DNA from: Geobacteraceae bacterium
GTDB taxonomy: Bacteria > Desulfobacterota > Desulfuromonadia > Geobacterales > DSM-12255
NCBI GenBank assembly: GCA_013377075.1
Contig: JACABD010000026.1
Coordinates: 1-44,246 of the forward strand
DNA: 44,246 bases
Direction of reading: 5' to 3'
This document shows, piece after piece, positions 37,401 through 44,246 of this stretch. The notes beneath the pieces were generated by a model. It saw only the letters and a program-made list of their open reading frames with translations. It was not told the DNA's origin and did not search any database. Numbering within the stretch: the stretch's first letter is position 1; the number at the start of each line of letters is the position of its first letter. The position numbers and the translations under genes were made by a program.

Positions 37401-40400
37401 AATCCTGCTTGTTTCACCATCATTAAAGGTAACAGTCCCGCTGGCGGCATCGCTAAAGTCGCCGCTGCCGTTGGTTGTGTTCCCCGCCGGGGAGACGATA
37501 TGCCAGCCAACGCTGCTGGAGCCGCTTGCAGAGCCGCTTCGCAAGACTTCAAACTCGACATAATTTGTTTGAGTATCAGGGGAGCCTTCGGAGAGTTGAA
37601 TGGCTTCACCGGCGTTTGCAATGGACATCACATCATCATCATTGAGGATGGTTCCGGTGGCAGATGCGGTAGCGATTGTCAGCCCGGCTGCCGGACTGTC
37701 CAGCAGTAAGGTAAAGGTTTCATCCCCCTCAAGGGCGCAGTCGCCGCTGATCGGCACGTCAAGGGTGATACTCCCCTGCCCTGCGGCAAGTGTTGCGGTT
37801 CCCGATGGCAAACTCCCGCCAAAGTCGGCGGCATCGGCGTTGTCACTGGTATTGTGGGTTACTTCGACATGCCAGCCGACAGTTGTCGCATAGTCGATGC
37901 TGCCGCTGCGATCAAGGGTGAAGCTGATATGCTGTGTGCCGCTGTCACCCTCAAGCCCGCTTGCATCGCCATGGATTGAGACTGTGGAGTCGTCATCAAC
38001 TATGGTTCCGTCAAAGCTCCCTGCCCCGGCAATTATCTGGGCACCGCTGGCATTGCCAAGGGTGACGCTGTAGCTGTGGTTGCTTTCCTGAACCGTATCC
38101 GCAGTCACTGCCACCGTCACCAGCTTTTCGGTGTCACCTTCGGCAAAATGAACCTGCCCGGAAAGGTTGGCAAAATCTTCGCCAACATGGTCGCCGCTCA
38201 GAGTCCAGTCCACAGATGCCTCGCCGGTTGTATTGCCGGATCTGAAAATGGTGAACTGAACATTGTGGGTATCGCTGCCGCTCCCCTCCTGAACGCTTGC
38301 TGTATCAAGCTGCAAGGTCAGAGCGCCGTCATCGTTGATAATCGCGCCGGTTGCTGTCGGCTGGGCAAAGGTTGAACCGGCATTGTCAGTGCCATCCCCG
38401 GCACTCAGGGTGACAGTGTATGTCTCGTTTGCCTCGGCAAGGGAATCCTGACTGGAGATGACATGGATGGTTTTGGTGGTTTCGCTACCGGTGAAGGTGA
38501 CAGAGCCGTGGGGGAGGCTGCCGCTAAAGTCATCGGCATGTGTCGGGTTGCCGCCGCTGCCGGTGACAGCCCAGTTTACGGTCTGATCCTGCACCGTCAC
38601 GGCGCTTCTGGTAATGGTGAACTCCTGACCGGTCAAATCACCTTCAAGCTGCGGGGTGCCGGATAAAATCGAGAATGCGGTGTCGTCGTTTTGAATGGTT
38701 CCCGATGCCGTCATCCTGATCTGGTTGTTGATGGCGGCGGAAACCCCGGAAAGCCCCACAGTGAAGGTTTCATCCGCCTCAACAGCGGTATCTCCTGCTG
38801 CTTTTACGGTCACGATTGTACTCTGCTCGCCGTAATCGCCAGCCCCCGCGACAGCAGCAAAGTTGACCTGCCCGGTGAGCGCGCCGGTAAAGTCTGCGCT
38901 GTCGGTTGTGCCGTTGTGAACAGTCCAGGTGGCCGATGCATCGGAAGATAGACGGCCAACCCTTGTCACGGTGAACTCCATATCTGCGCTGCCGCTGTCA
39001 CCCTCGCGAACCGGCGCAGCATCGCTTATCATGATACCGGAGTCGTCATTTCTGATGGTTGCTTCAACCGAGGCAGCGCCGCCATTGACCTGACCATGAC
39101 TTGCCCCAAGAATGGTCAGGGTGAAGTTCTCGTTATGCTCGGCGATATTGTCACCTTTAACCGTCACGGTGATCTCTTTGGAGTATTCGCCCTCGGCAAA
39201 AAATTCCGTTCCGCCTGGCAGCTGTCCACCAGTGAAATCAGCACCGTTTGCCTGATATGCGCCGCTCCCTGCCACTGCCCAGTCAACGGTTGCTTCACCG
39301 GCATAATTGGTGCCATCGCAAGGCCTGCTGATTACAAAGGTGTAAGTTGTCTCCTGCCCCACACCACCTTCCAGCTGGCTCACCAGACCATCCTTGGCTG
39401 CCACTGACCAACTGGTATCGTCATTGAGAATCGTTGCGTTCAGGTCAAATGTGGCTGACCCGCTCCAGTCAGGATGCTCGGCAAAGGTTGCGCTGACATT
39501 GTCAGTTGAAGCAAGGCGGATGGTGAAGTTTTCAGCAGGCTCCGGGGTGATATCCGCCTTGATTACCGGCAGGTCAAAATCGTAGGTATGGCTGCCATAG
39601 CCGTTTTCATTGTCTTCTTGCCCGGCCAGGGTCAGGGTATTGGTGGTGACAACAACATCATTGCTGTCTGCCGAGCCGTTTGTCCGGATTTGATAGCTGA
39701 TGGTAACATCATTGTCCATCCTGCCGTAGCGGGTGATGCTTAAATGGAAGTTGGTGATGCCGCTGTCACCCTCGAGAGTCAGGGCAGCATCCTGATTGTA
39801 GGCGGTATCGACAATCAGCCGGATATCGTCGTTTAAAACCGTTACCTGCGCCTGTCCATGAGCCGGATCGACCCACATATTCCCTGAATCCGGCACCTGC
39901 GGGCTGTCTGCAATGTAGACACCGGCGTAACCGTTGCTATCATACCCCCACGGATGGTTTGCGCCGTAGTTCCAGGTCCAGGCATCTGGCGAGCCGGTTA
40001 AAAGGGTTGCGCCATCCACCAGCCGCATGGTGTAAAGCTCGTCATTCTCAACGATGTTGTCGGCATTAAAGGTGATGGTGACGGTTTTGTCGGCTCCATC
40101 CCCGGCAGCAAAACCGACCAGACCGCGATACTGCTGCTCCTTGTCATCATAGTAATAGCAAAGCTGGGCATTGGTATTGCCGGTTATGCTGCTGACATCA
40201 TTTCCGAGAGTGTAATACTCACTCCCGGTGAACTGCCATGCAACCTGGGCTGCAGTGGATGTATCACCCTCACGGTGGATGGTGTAGGTGATGCTTGCCC
40301 CGCCGGAATTTGTCCCTTCATAGCCGCTGTGACCGCCATCAGTGCTGTTTGTGATGACAGCCGAGCTAATGGATGCGACGCTGCCATGCTGGGAGTCGAT

Positions 40401-43400
40401 AAGCAGGTTTTCCATTGACCCCTTGTTGATGCTGACGCTGGCGGTTTTAACTGCATCGACCGGGTTTTCCAGAACAACATTGAACTGCTCTGCCCAGGCT
40501 TCTGCACCGTCATTGCTCACCGGATGGAGGGTAAATGTCTGGGTGGCCTGACCGGCGGCAAAATTGATGGTGTGGAGGGTTGTCAGGTCGCCATCGTCAA
40601 AATCGGCATTTGCTGCCACATAGCCGCTGGTGCCGCTGAAATTGACCTTCCAGTCAACGGATCCGGCATGGCTGATATCGCCGCTTCTTGTCACCGTGAA
40701 GATGGCTTCACCATCAGTTTCATTAATCACCCTGCTCGCCACCGAGAAGAGTGGATCATCATTGGCGATGTAGCCGTGATGACCGTCATAGCTGCTGTAG
40801 CCAACGGTATCCTCCCAGGTGATATCGCTCCCGGCCGATGGATTGCTAAGGCCGATGGCAAAGTTTTTGTTATCGGAACCGACAGTATCACCTTTGGTGT
40901 AAACCTTGATATAGACCGAACTCTGACCATCAGGAATGCTGACCGAGCCATGGGGCATCTCAGTCAGCGGGTTGCCATTTACATCGACAAAATCGGCAAG
41001 GGTCACTGAGACATTTTCGTTATGGTAGAGATAGGTCGGGAAATCGTTGACACTGCTGCTTCTGCCGCCGGTCACCTGCCAGTCAACCGAAACCTCGCCA
41101 GCCGTGGAGATGTCGCGGTAGATCCTGAACCAGTGGGTCACCACGTCGCCATCACCCTCATGGAGGGCATTTTGCTGAACTAGCCCGTAGGCATTTCCCA
41201 CAAGCCCGGTACCGTCAGCATTTACCACACCGGTCTGCTCATCGGTAACATGGAAACGAGCCTCATCGCGGAGTATTATGCCACGCAGGTTGGACTGCCC
41301 CCCAAAGTTCCAGTTACTGCTGTAGAAGTCATAGGCATTATGGTCAAAGACAAAGTCCGACACCCCTGATGTGTTGGAGAGCAGCACCGCAAAACCTTCG
41401 CTGTCTTCCGGAACATCATCACCGGCAACCTTGACAGTAAGGGTCTGCGTGCTTTCGCCAGGGGCAAAGGTGACTGTGCCGGAAGGGAGGTTTCCGCCGA
41501 CAAAATCATTACCGTTTGCAGCACCCATCCAGAAATAGTATGAGGGGGAGGATATTCCCGAAGCGGAAACCACCTGATAGCTGACGGTGTCTGAGTTCCC
41601 AAGGAAGCCGTCCCGCTCAAGTGTCCAGGTGAAATCTGTGGACGGATCCCCCAGTTTGTGTTCCGCCAGGGCGATTGCGCTTGTGGAGCTGCTTGCAAGC
41701 CTGATCCTTGTGTCATCATTCAAAATAGTGCCAAGTGCCGTGCTGTCTCCGCTCACAGATGTACCGAGACTTGGGGTGTCTATGACGACATGGAAACCTT
41801 CATCAGCTTCAAAGGTGCGATCCTGACTGACGTTGACATGAATTTCCTGGGTACTGCTATCGCCGTTGTTAAAGCTGAGTGAGCCGGAGGTTGCGCCGGT
41901 GAAATCAGCAGCGTTTGCGCCGCCGTCATAGGCCAGATGCCAGTGAACTGTGGAGTTCTGGTCGATATTGCCGACCCGCTCCACCGTGAAGGCAAAGTCA
42001 GTGCTGCTGCCAGCCGAATTACCCTCCAGATGGGAGATTGTGCGGCTCCCCTCTGCAAAGCGCACTTCGGCGTCATCATCAATCACGGTGGTTTGCACAG
42101 AAGCTGTGCCGACGCTGCTGCCGCTTGACGGGCTGTCAAGGGTCAGGGTAATGACTTCGTCGGCCTCACGGACGGAATCCCTTGACACATAAAGCTCTAT
42201 GGTTTTGACGGTTTCGCCATCATTAAATGTTACCGTACCGGACGGAAGCTGGGACAGGGCTGCACCATTTACATCAACGAAATCGGCGGCAGTGACCCCG
42301 TCACCGGAGAGATGCCAGTTGACGCTGTTAGACTGGGCAAGATTCCCCTCGCGGCTGACGGTGTAGGTGACGGTTTCGTACTGCTGCTCATGGGTCGGAT
42401 TTGGCGTAGCCGGGTTGAACGACCCCTCCACAAAGCCCGATTTATCCACCTCCACAGAGATGGTTGCATCATCGTTCTTGATAGTGATCTCAGTTGAAGA
42501 CAGGGTAGATTCGCCATCTCTGAAGTTGACGACAAAGGTTTCGTCAGGCTCCTGAACCGAATCACCGGCAATGCTTAACGTAGCTGTTACCACGCTCTGA
42601 CCGGCATTAAAATGCAGATTGCCGCCAGGGAGTATCCCGTCTGTGAAGTCGGCGGCATTGGCAGCACCGCTTACATCCCAACTGTAGTCAGCGACATCAC
42701 CATTGTTGCCAGCGCGAACAAAGGTAAGGGTTACGGTCTGGCTGCCGCTGTTCCCCTCCATTATTTCGCTCACGCTGCTCTGCACGGCAAAGCCCATATC
42801 ATCGCCAACGATTGTCGCAACGATATCCTGTGGGGCAACGCTGGCATCGTGGGCCTGGAGGCGGATGGTGAACGATTCGTCCGGCTCCACAAGGCTGTCG
42901 GCGACAACATCAATGGTAATGATGGCGCTGTCAGATCCGGCATCAAAGGTGACTGTGCCGGACGGAAGGTGACTGTTAGAGCCCAGTGCATCCTGATCGC
43001 CGGAGAAATCGGCTGCGGATGCCTGTGATTCCCCGCCTGCCAGGATCACTGACCAGTTGAGAACTGCGGCATGGCTGGTATCGCCGCTGCGGGTGAGATG
43101 AAAACTGAAGGATGTCGGATCAGCCTGAGTCCCCTCTGTCTGGGCAAGGTCAGCCGGATCGACTGTGACACTGACCGAGTCATCCTCGATGATCTTGCCA
43201 CCTGCCGAGGCGACGAGAATGTCGCTATGATCACCAGTGCCGTTTGCAAGAGTAACCGTAAAGCCGCGATCCCCCGTCAGCACTGTATCCGCAGCTGTTG
43301 TTACGGTGATTTGGGCTGTTGCCGATCCTGCATCAAAATGAATTGTCCCCGAAGGCAGTGCATTGCCAGCAAAGTCGGAGGCGGTTGCCACAAGGGTACC

Positions 43401-44246
43401 GTCTGAATCTGTTCCGCAGACACTCCAGTCGATATCGCTTGTCTGGCTTAAATCGCCGGTTCTGGTAACGGTGTAAACATGGTCTGCTGTGCCGCTGTCC
43501 CCTTCGAGATGATCCGGCGAGACAGCTGTAAGGGTGATGCCGACATCGTCATTGGTAATCTTGCCATTAGCGGCTGCACTTCCGGAGAGTGTGTAGCCGC
43601 CACCTTCAGGCGCATCAATTGCCAGCCGGAACGTCTTGTCCGGCTCAAGCAGATGATTTGCCGCAACCGCTATGTCGATTGTTGCGTTTGTCTCGCCGGC
43701 TAAAATTGTGACCGTGCCGGAGGTTACGCCATCAACGAAATCAGCGGCAGTTGCTGCCCCTTGGCCGTTGCCAAGCCCCTCCAGATGCCACGAAACAACA
43801 CGGTCGATGCTGGAGGCATCGGCGCGGCTGATGGTAAACTGAAGATGGCCGTTTGTGCTGTTCCCTTCAAAGCTGCTGACTGAAGTTGAATCCATTGTCA
43901 CCAGATCATCGTCATTTATGATGGTGATGTCGGAGGTGCTGTGACCGTCAACAATGGTTGTGCCGGTACTGCTTGCGGTGAGGGATACCTGCATGGTTTC
44001 GTCAAATTCGCGGCTGTCATCACCCTGAATCGGGATATAGATGGTTGCCGTTGACTGACCGTCGGCAAAGTAGACTGTCCCCTGGGCAAGTGGCAGTTTG
44101 GTCGGTGAGAATTCGACCGAGAGGGTATCTTCCCCCGGCGTCCCCTGAACTGACAGGTCATAATGGAGATTTACCGACCCGGGATTTGCCCCTTGGGGCA
44201 GCTTGACGTAGAGAAGAACATCACTTTCCGAATTGGCATTCTGAGC
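34443..44246 (-). CDS. Giant Calx-beta repeat / RTX adhesin secreted by type I system (partial, N-terminus outside window)
   Basis: The frame stays open to the window edge, giving at least 3267 residues; the internal ATG at 43994 is not the start. About 24 tandem modules of roughly 100-150 residues each end in an ILNDD-type motif and restart with EGDSG or EGNSG, the Calx-beta pattern. Near the C-terminus are RTX nonapeptides (SGNDIIHGGSG, GGDDIIYGHGG, GDGNDTIYAGG) that bind Ca2+ outside the cell, then about 170 residues ending in the uncleaved type I secretion signal. Such proteins act as biofilm or surface adhesins, like LapA. Neighbouring TolC, ABC and HlyD-type genes are the likely exporter. 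Any N-terminal retention module lies outside. Modules near 39.85-41.56 kb contain large aromatic insertions. Confidence 0.93.
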   Translation of the reverse strand, partial: AQNANSESDVLLYVKLPQGANPGSVNLHYDLSVQGTPGEDTLSVEFSPTKLPLAQGTVYFADGQSTATIYIPIQGDDSREFDETMQVSLTASSTGTTIVDGHSTSDITIINDDDLVTMDSTSVSSFEGNSTNGHLQFTISRADASSIDRVVSWHLEGLGNGQGAATAADFVDGVTSGTVTILAGETNATIDIAVAANHLLEPDKTFRLAIDAPEGGGYTLSGSAAANGKITNDDVGITLTAVSPDHLEGDSGTADHVYTVTRTGDLSQTSDIDWSVCGTDSDGTLVATASDFAGNALPSGTIHFDAGSATAQITVTTAADTVLTGDRGFTVTLANGTGDHSDILVASAGGKIIEDDSVSVTVDPADLAQTEGTQADPTSFSFHLTRSGDTSHAAVLNWSVILAGGESQASAADFSGDQDALGSNSHLPSGTVTFDAGSDSAIITIDVVADSLVEPDESFTIRLQAHDASVAPQDIVATIVGDDMGFAVQSSVSEIMEGNSGSQTVTLTFVRAGNNGDVADYSWDVSGAANAADFTDGILPGGNLHFNAGQSVVTATLSIAGDSVQEPDETFVVNFRDGESTLSSTEITIKNDDATISVEVDKSGFVEGSFNPATPNPTHEQQYETVTYTVSREGNLAQSNSVNWHLSGDGVTAADFVDVNGAALSQLPSGTVTFNDGETVKTIELYVSRDSVREADEVITLTLDSPSSGSSVGTASVQTTVIDDDAEVRFAEGSRTISHLEGNSAGSSTDFAFTVERVGNIDQNSTVHWHLAYDGGANAADFTGATSGSLSFNNGDSSTQEIHVNVSQDRTFEADEGFHVVIDTPSLGTSVSGDSTALGTILNDDTRIRLASSSTSAIALAEHKLGDPSTDFTWTLERDGFLGNSDTVSYQVVSASGISSPSYYFWMGAANGNDFVGGNLPSGTVTFAPGESTQTLTVKVAGDDVPEDSEGFAVLLSNTSGVSDFVFDHNAYDFYSSNWNFGGQSNLRGIILRDEARFHVTDEQTGVVNADGTGLVGNAYGLVQQNALHEGDGDVVTHWFRIYRDISTAGEVSVDWQVTGGRSSSVNDFPTYLYHNENVSVTLADFVDVNGNPLTEMPHGSVSIPDGQSSVYIKVYTKGDTVGSDNKNFAIGLSNPSAGSDITWEDTVGYSSYDGHHGYIANDDPLFSVASRVINETDGEAIFTVTRSGDISHAGSVDWKVNFSGTSGYVAANADFDDGDLTTLHTINFAAGQATQTFTLHPVSNDGAEAWAEQFNVVLENPVDAVKTASVSINKGSMENLLIDSQHGSVASISSAVITNSTDGGHSGYEGTNSGGASITYTIHREGDTSTAAQVAWQFTGSEYYTLGNDVSSITGNTNAQLCYYYDDKEQQYRGLVGFAAGDGADKTVTITFNADNIVENDELYTMRLVDGATLLTGSPDAWTWNYGANHPWGYDSNGYAGVYIADSPQVPDSGNMWVDPAHGQAQVTVLNDDIRLIVDTAYNQDAALTLEGDSGITNFHLSITRYGRMDNDVTISYQIRTNGSADSNDVVVTTNTLTLAGQEDNENGYGSHTYDFDLPVIKADITPEPAENFTIRLASTDNVSATFAEHPDWSGSATFDLNATILNDDTSWSVAAKDGLVSQLEGGVGQETTYTFVISRPCDGTNYAGEATVDWAVAGSGAYQANGADFTGGQLPGGTEFFAEGEYSKEITVTVKGDNIAEHNENFTLTILGASHGQVNGGAASVEATIRNDDSGIMISDAAPVREGDSGSADMEFTVTRVGRLSSDASATWTVHNGTTDSADFTGALTGQVNFAAVAGAGDYGEQSTIVTVKAAGDTAVEADETFTVGLSGVSAAINNQIRMTASGTIQNDDTAFSILSGTPQLEGDLTGQEFTITRSAVTVQDQTVNWAVTGSGGNPTHADDFSGSLPHGSVTFTGSETTKTIHVISSQDSLAEANETYTVTLSAGDGTDNAGSTFAQPTATGAIINDDGALTLQLDTASVQEGSGSDTHNVQFTIFRSGNTTGEASVDWTLSGDHVGEDFANLSGQVHFAEGDTEKLVTVAVTADTVQESNHSYSVTLGNASGAQIIAGAGSFDGTIVDDDSTVSIHGDASGLEGDSGTQHISFTLDRSGSIDYATTVGWHVEVTHNTSDNADAADFGGSLPSGTATLAAGQGSITLDVPISGDCALEGDETFTLLLDSPAAGLTIATASATGTILNDDDVMSIANAGEAIQLSEGSPDTQTNYVEFEVLRSGSASGSSSVGWHIVSPAGNTTNGSGDFSDAASGTVTFNDGETSRIVSVAINPDSVSEADEPFVIELLSPGAGSTVDALASSRNLVIINDDMDHFSISAATPSLPEGNPSTSLYTDFTFTITRENPTTSATVDWSAAPASDSLHGTAFAHDSGTVSFAAGELTETITVSVLTDTLGDFDRSFDVIISNPQTSDAMGAVIDTSMAEATVVNDDPALLVNLAGGGYYHEYQEDNGSTGTRVQFTVTRTGDATGAAAVDWHLEGDGANPANVADFGGYWPSGTVVFADGQTEKTVTFQIGADHTFEQNEGFAVVLSNGVNADIIQATDFGVIMNNDNGVSVAAIETQVNEGDSGATDVHFTISAEGVPYSWVTAHYLVEGAGAVPANAEDFVGGSFPSDYVNIYIDGNGYGSSDVTVQVQGDTTYGSDETFRMRIDSADNASIVHGRANVVILNDDSQVAISQTPVVHNEGDSDLTAFHFTITRVGDTSRAAVVDYQVESLGDNPATATDFANGELPHGTIAFAAGETSYDLVIQAQGDTTFESSEDFAVRLLPGMANEGENVAALDPSATIGRATITNDDSAGLRVTGLVTTVIEGNDPLSPHFLSYEIVRDGDNTNSLLVNYELAGAAAANFTSGLTGSITLAAGQSRGILNIEVAPNSDAEPDRSFTMTATAAGGMPTLTAPVSGHILDDDSGISISAVDTSQAEGNSGVTDFAFTVTRSGNATAATDVAWSLSGIGIDAADITDFAGGQDILTTNDGLPSGVVHFADLETSQTIHIGVNGDSFVENDNVFRVMLDSSSDSSQAILTGHADAVIANDDTATSGNDIIHGGSGVDVIHALGGDDIIYGHGGADLIFAGDGNDTIYAGGGAAVMYGGSGNDTFILDADTVAHLTGVAPNVLVDGGLGIDSIKLDGHGITLDLATLDTGRVIGVEKIDLTGDGANRLLLTAAEMLHQDSDIFGVSENGLNSFHQLLVNGDSDDTIIINDFNDWTDTNETFSDNGITYEVWNNDAAHTQLLISQAINGASVHGNT

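Noticed and set aside
34443-44246. Many plus-strand and alternative-frame ORFs of 60-190 codons across the adhesin gene
   Set aside because: They are shadows of the repetitive, GC-rich Calx-beta coding sequence; none has a ribosome site, operon context or recognisable domain.
34443-44246. Regularly spaced repeats resembling a CRISPR or tandem DNA repeat array
   Set aside because: The periodicity is at the protein level (about 100-150 codons); DNA copies are diverged and lie in one continuous reading frame.

Overview
The window looks like chromosomal DNA of a Geobacter-type bacterium (Geobacteraceae, Desulfuromonadia). This is inferred from gene content and order, not from a database search. 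The evidence is a complete 14-gene nuo cluster beside hemL and an F0-only atp cluster, a succinyl-CoA:acetate CoA-transferase typical of acetate-oxidising metal reducers, a tungsten-type aldehyde oxidoreductase with its own MoaD-like protein, and a hisZ-purA pair.

Layout. 1-3.6 kb (+): an RMD1/DUF155 membrane protein, a MoaD/ThiS-like sulfur carrier, a doubtful small ORF and an AOR-family aldehyde:ferredoxin oxidoreductase, closed by a strong terminator. 3.8-5.4 kb (+): a GapN-like aldehyde dehydrogenase. 5.6-8.4 kb (-): tRNA-Lys(UUU), purA and hisZ. 8.5-23.6 kb (-): nuoABCDEFGHIJKLMN, all 14 subunits in canonical order, with a recognisable promoter and operator-like palindrome before nuoA and a strong terminator after nuoN. 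23.8-26.9 kb (+): hemL, then atpZ, atpI, atpB and atpE; no F1 genes follow. 27.3-28.9 kb (-): succinyl-CoA:acetate CoA-transferase with an operator overlapping its -10. 29.1-29.6 kb (+): a small ferritin-like diiron protein. 29.6-44.2 kb (-): a type I secretion system (outer-membrane factor, ABC ATPase, membrane-fusion protein) downstream of the 3' part of a giant Calx-beta/RTX adhesin. The adhesin reading frame is still open at the window edge (3267 codons visible).

How it fits together: the CoA-transferase activates acetate for the TCA cycle, complex I links NADH and the quinone pool to ion gradients, and the F0 sector uses the gradient. The AOR and ALDH genes are separate aldehyde-oxidising activities. 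The T1SS genes very probably export the neighbouring adhesin to the cell surface.

The most notable observations are: an aromatic-rich central block in the adhesin; a NuoF carrying an N-terminal thioredoxin-like domain with one missing cluster ligand plus a C-terminal two-cluster ferredoxin domain; a proline/glutamine/methionine-rich tail on NuoM; a c-subunit with most of the Na+-binding residues; palindromes placed as repressor sites at the nuo and CoA-transferase promoters; and a possible leaderless MoaD-like gene.
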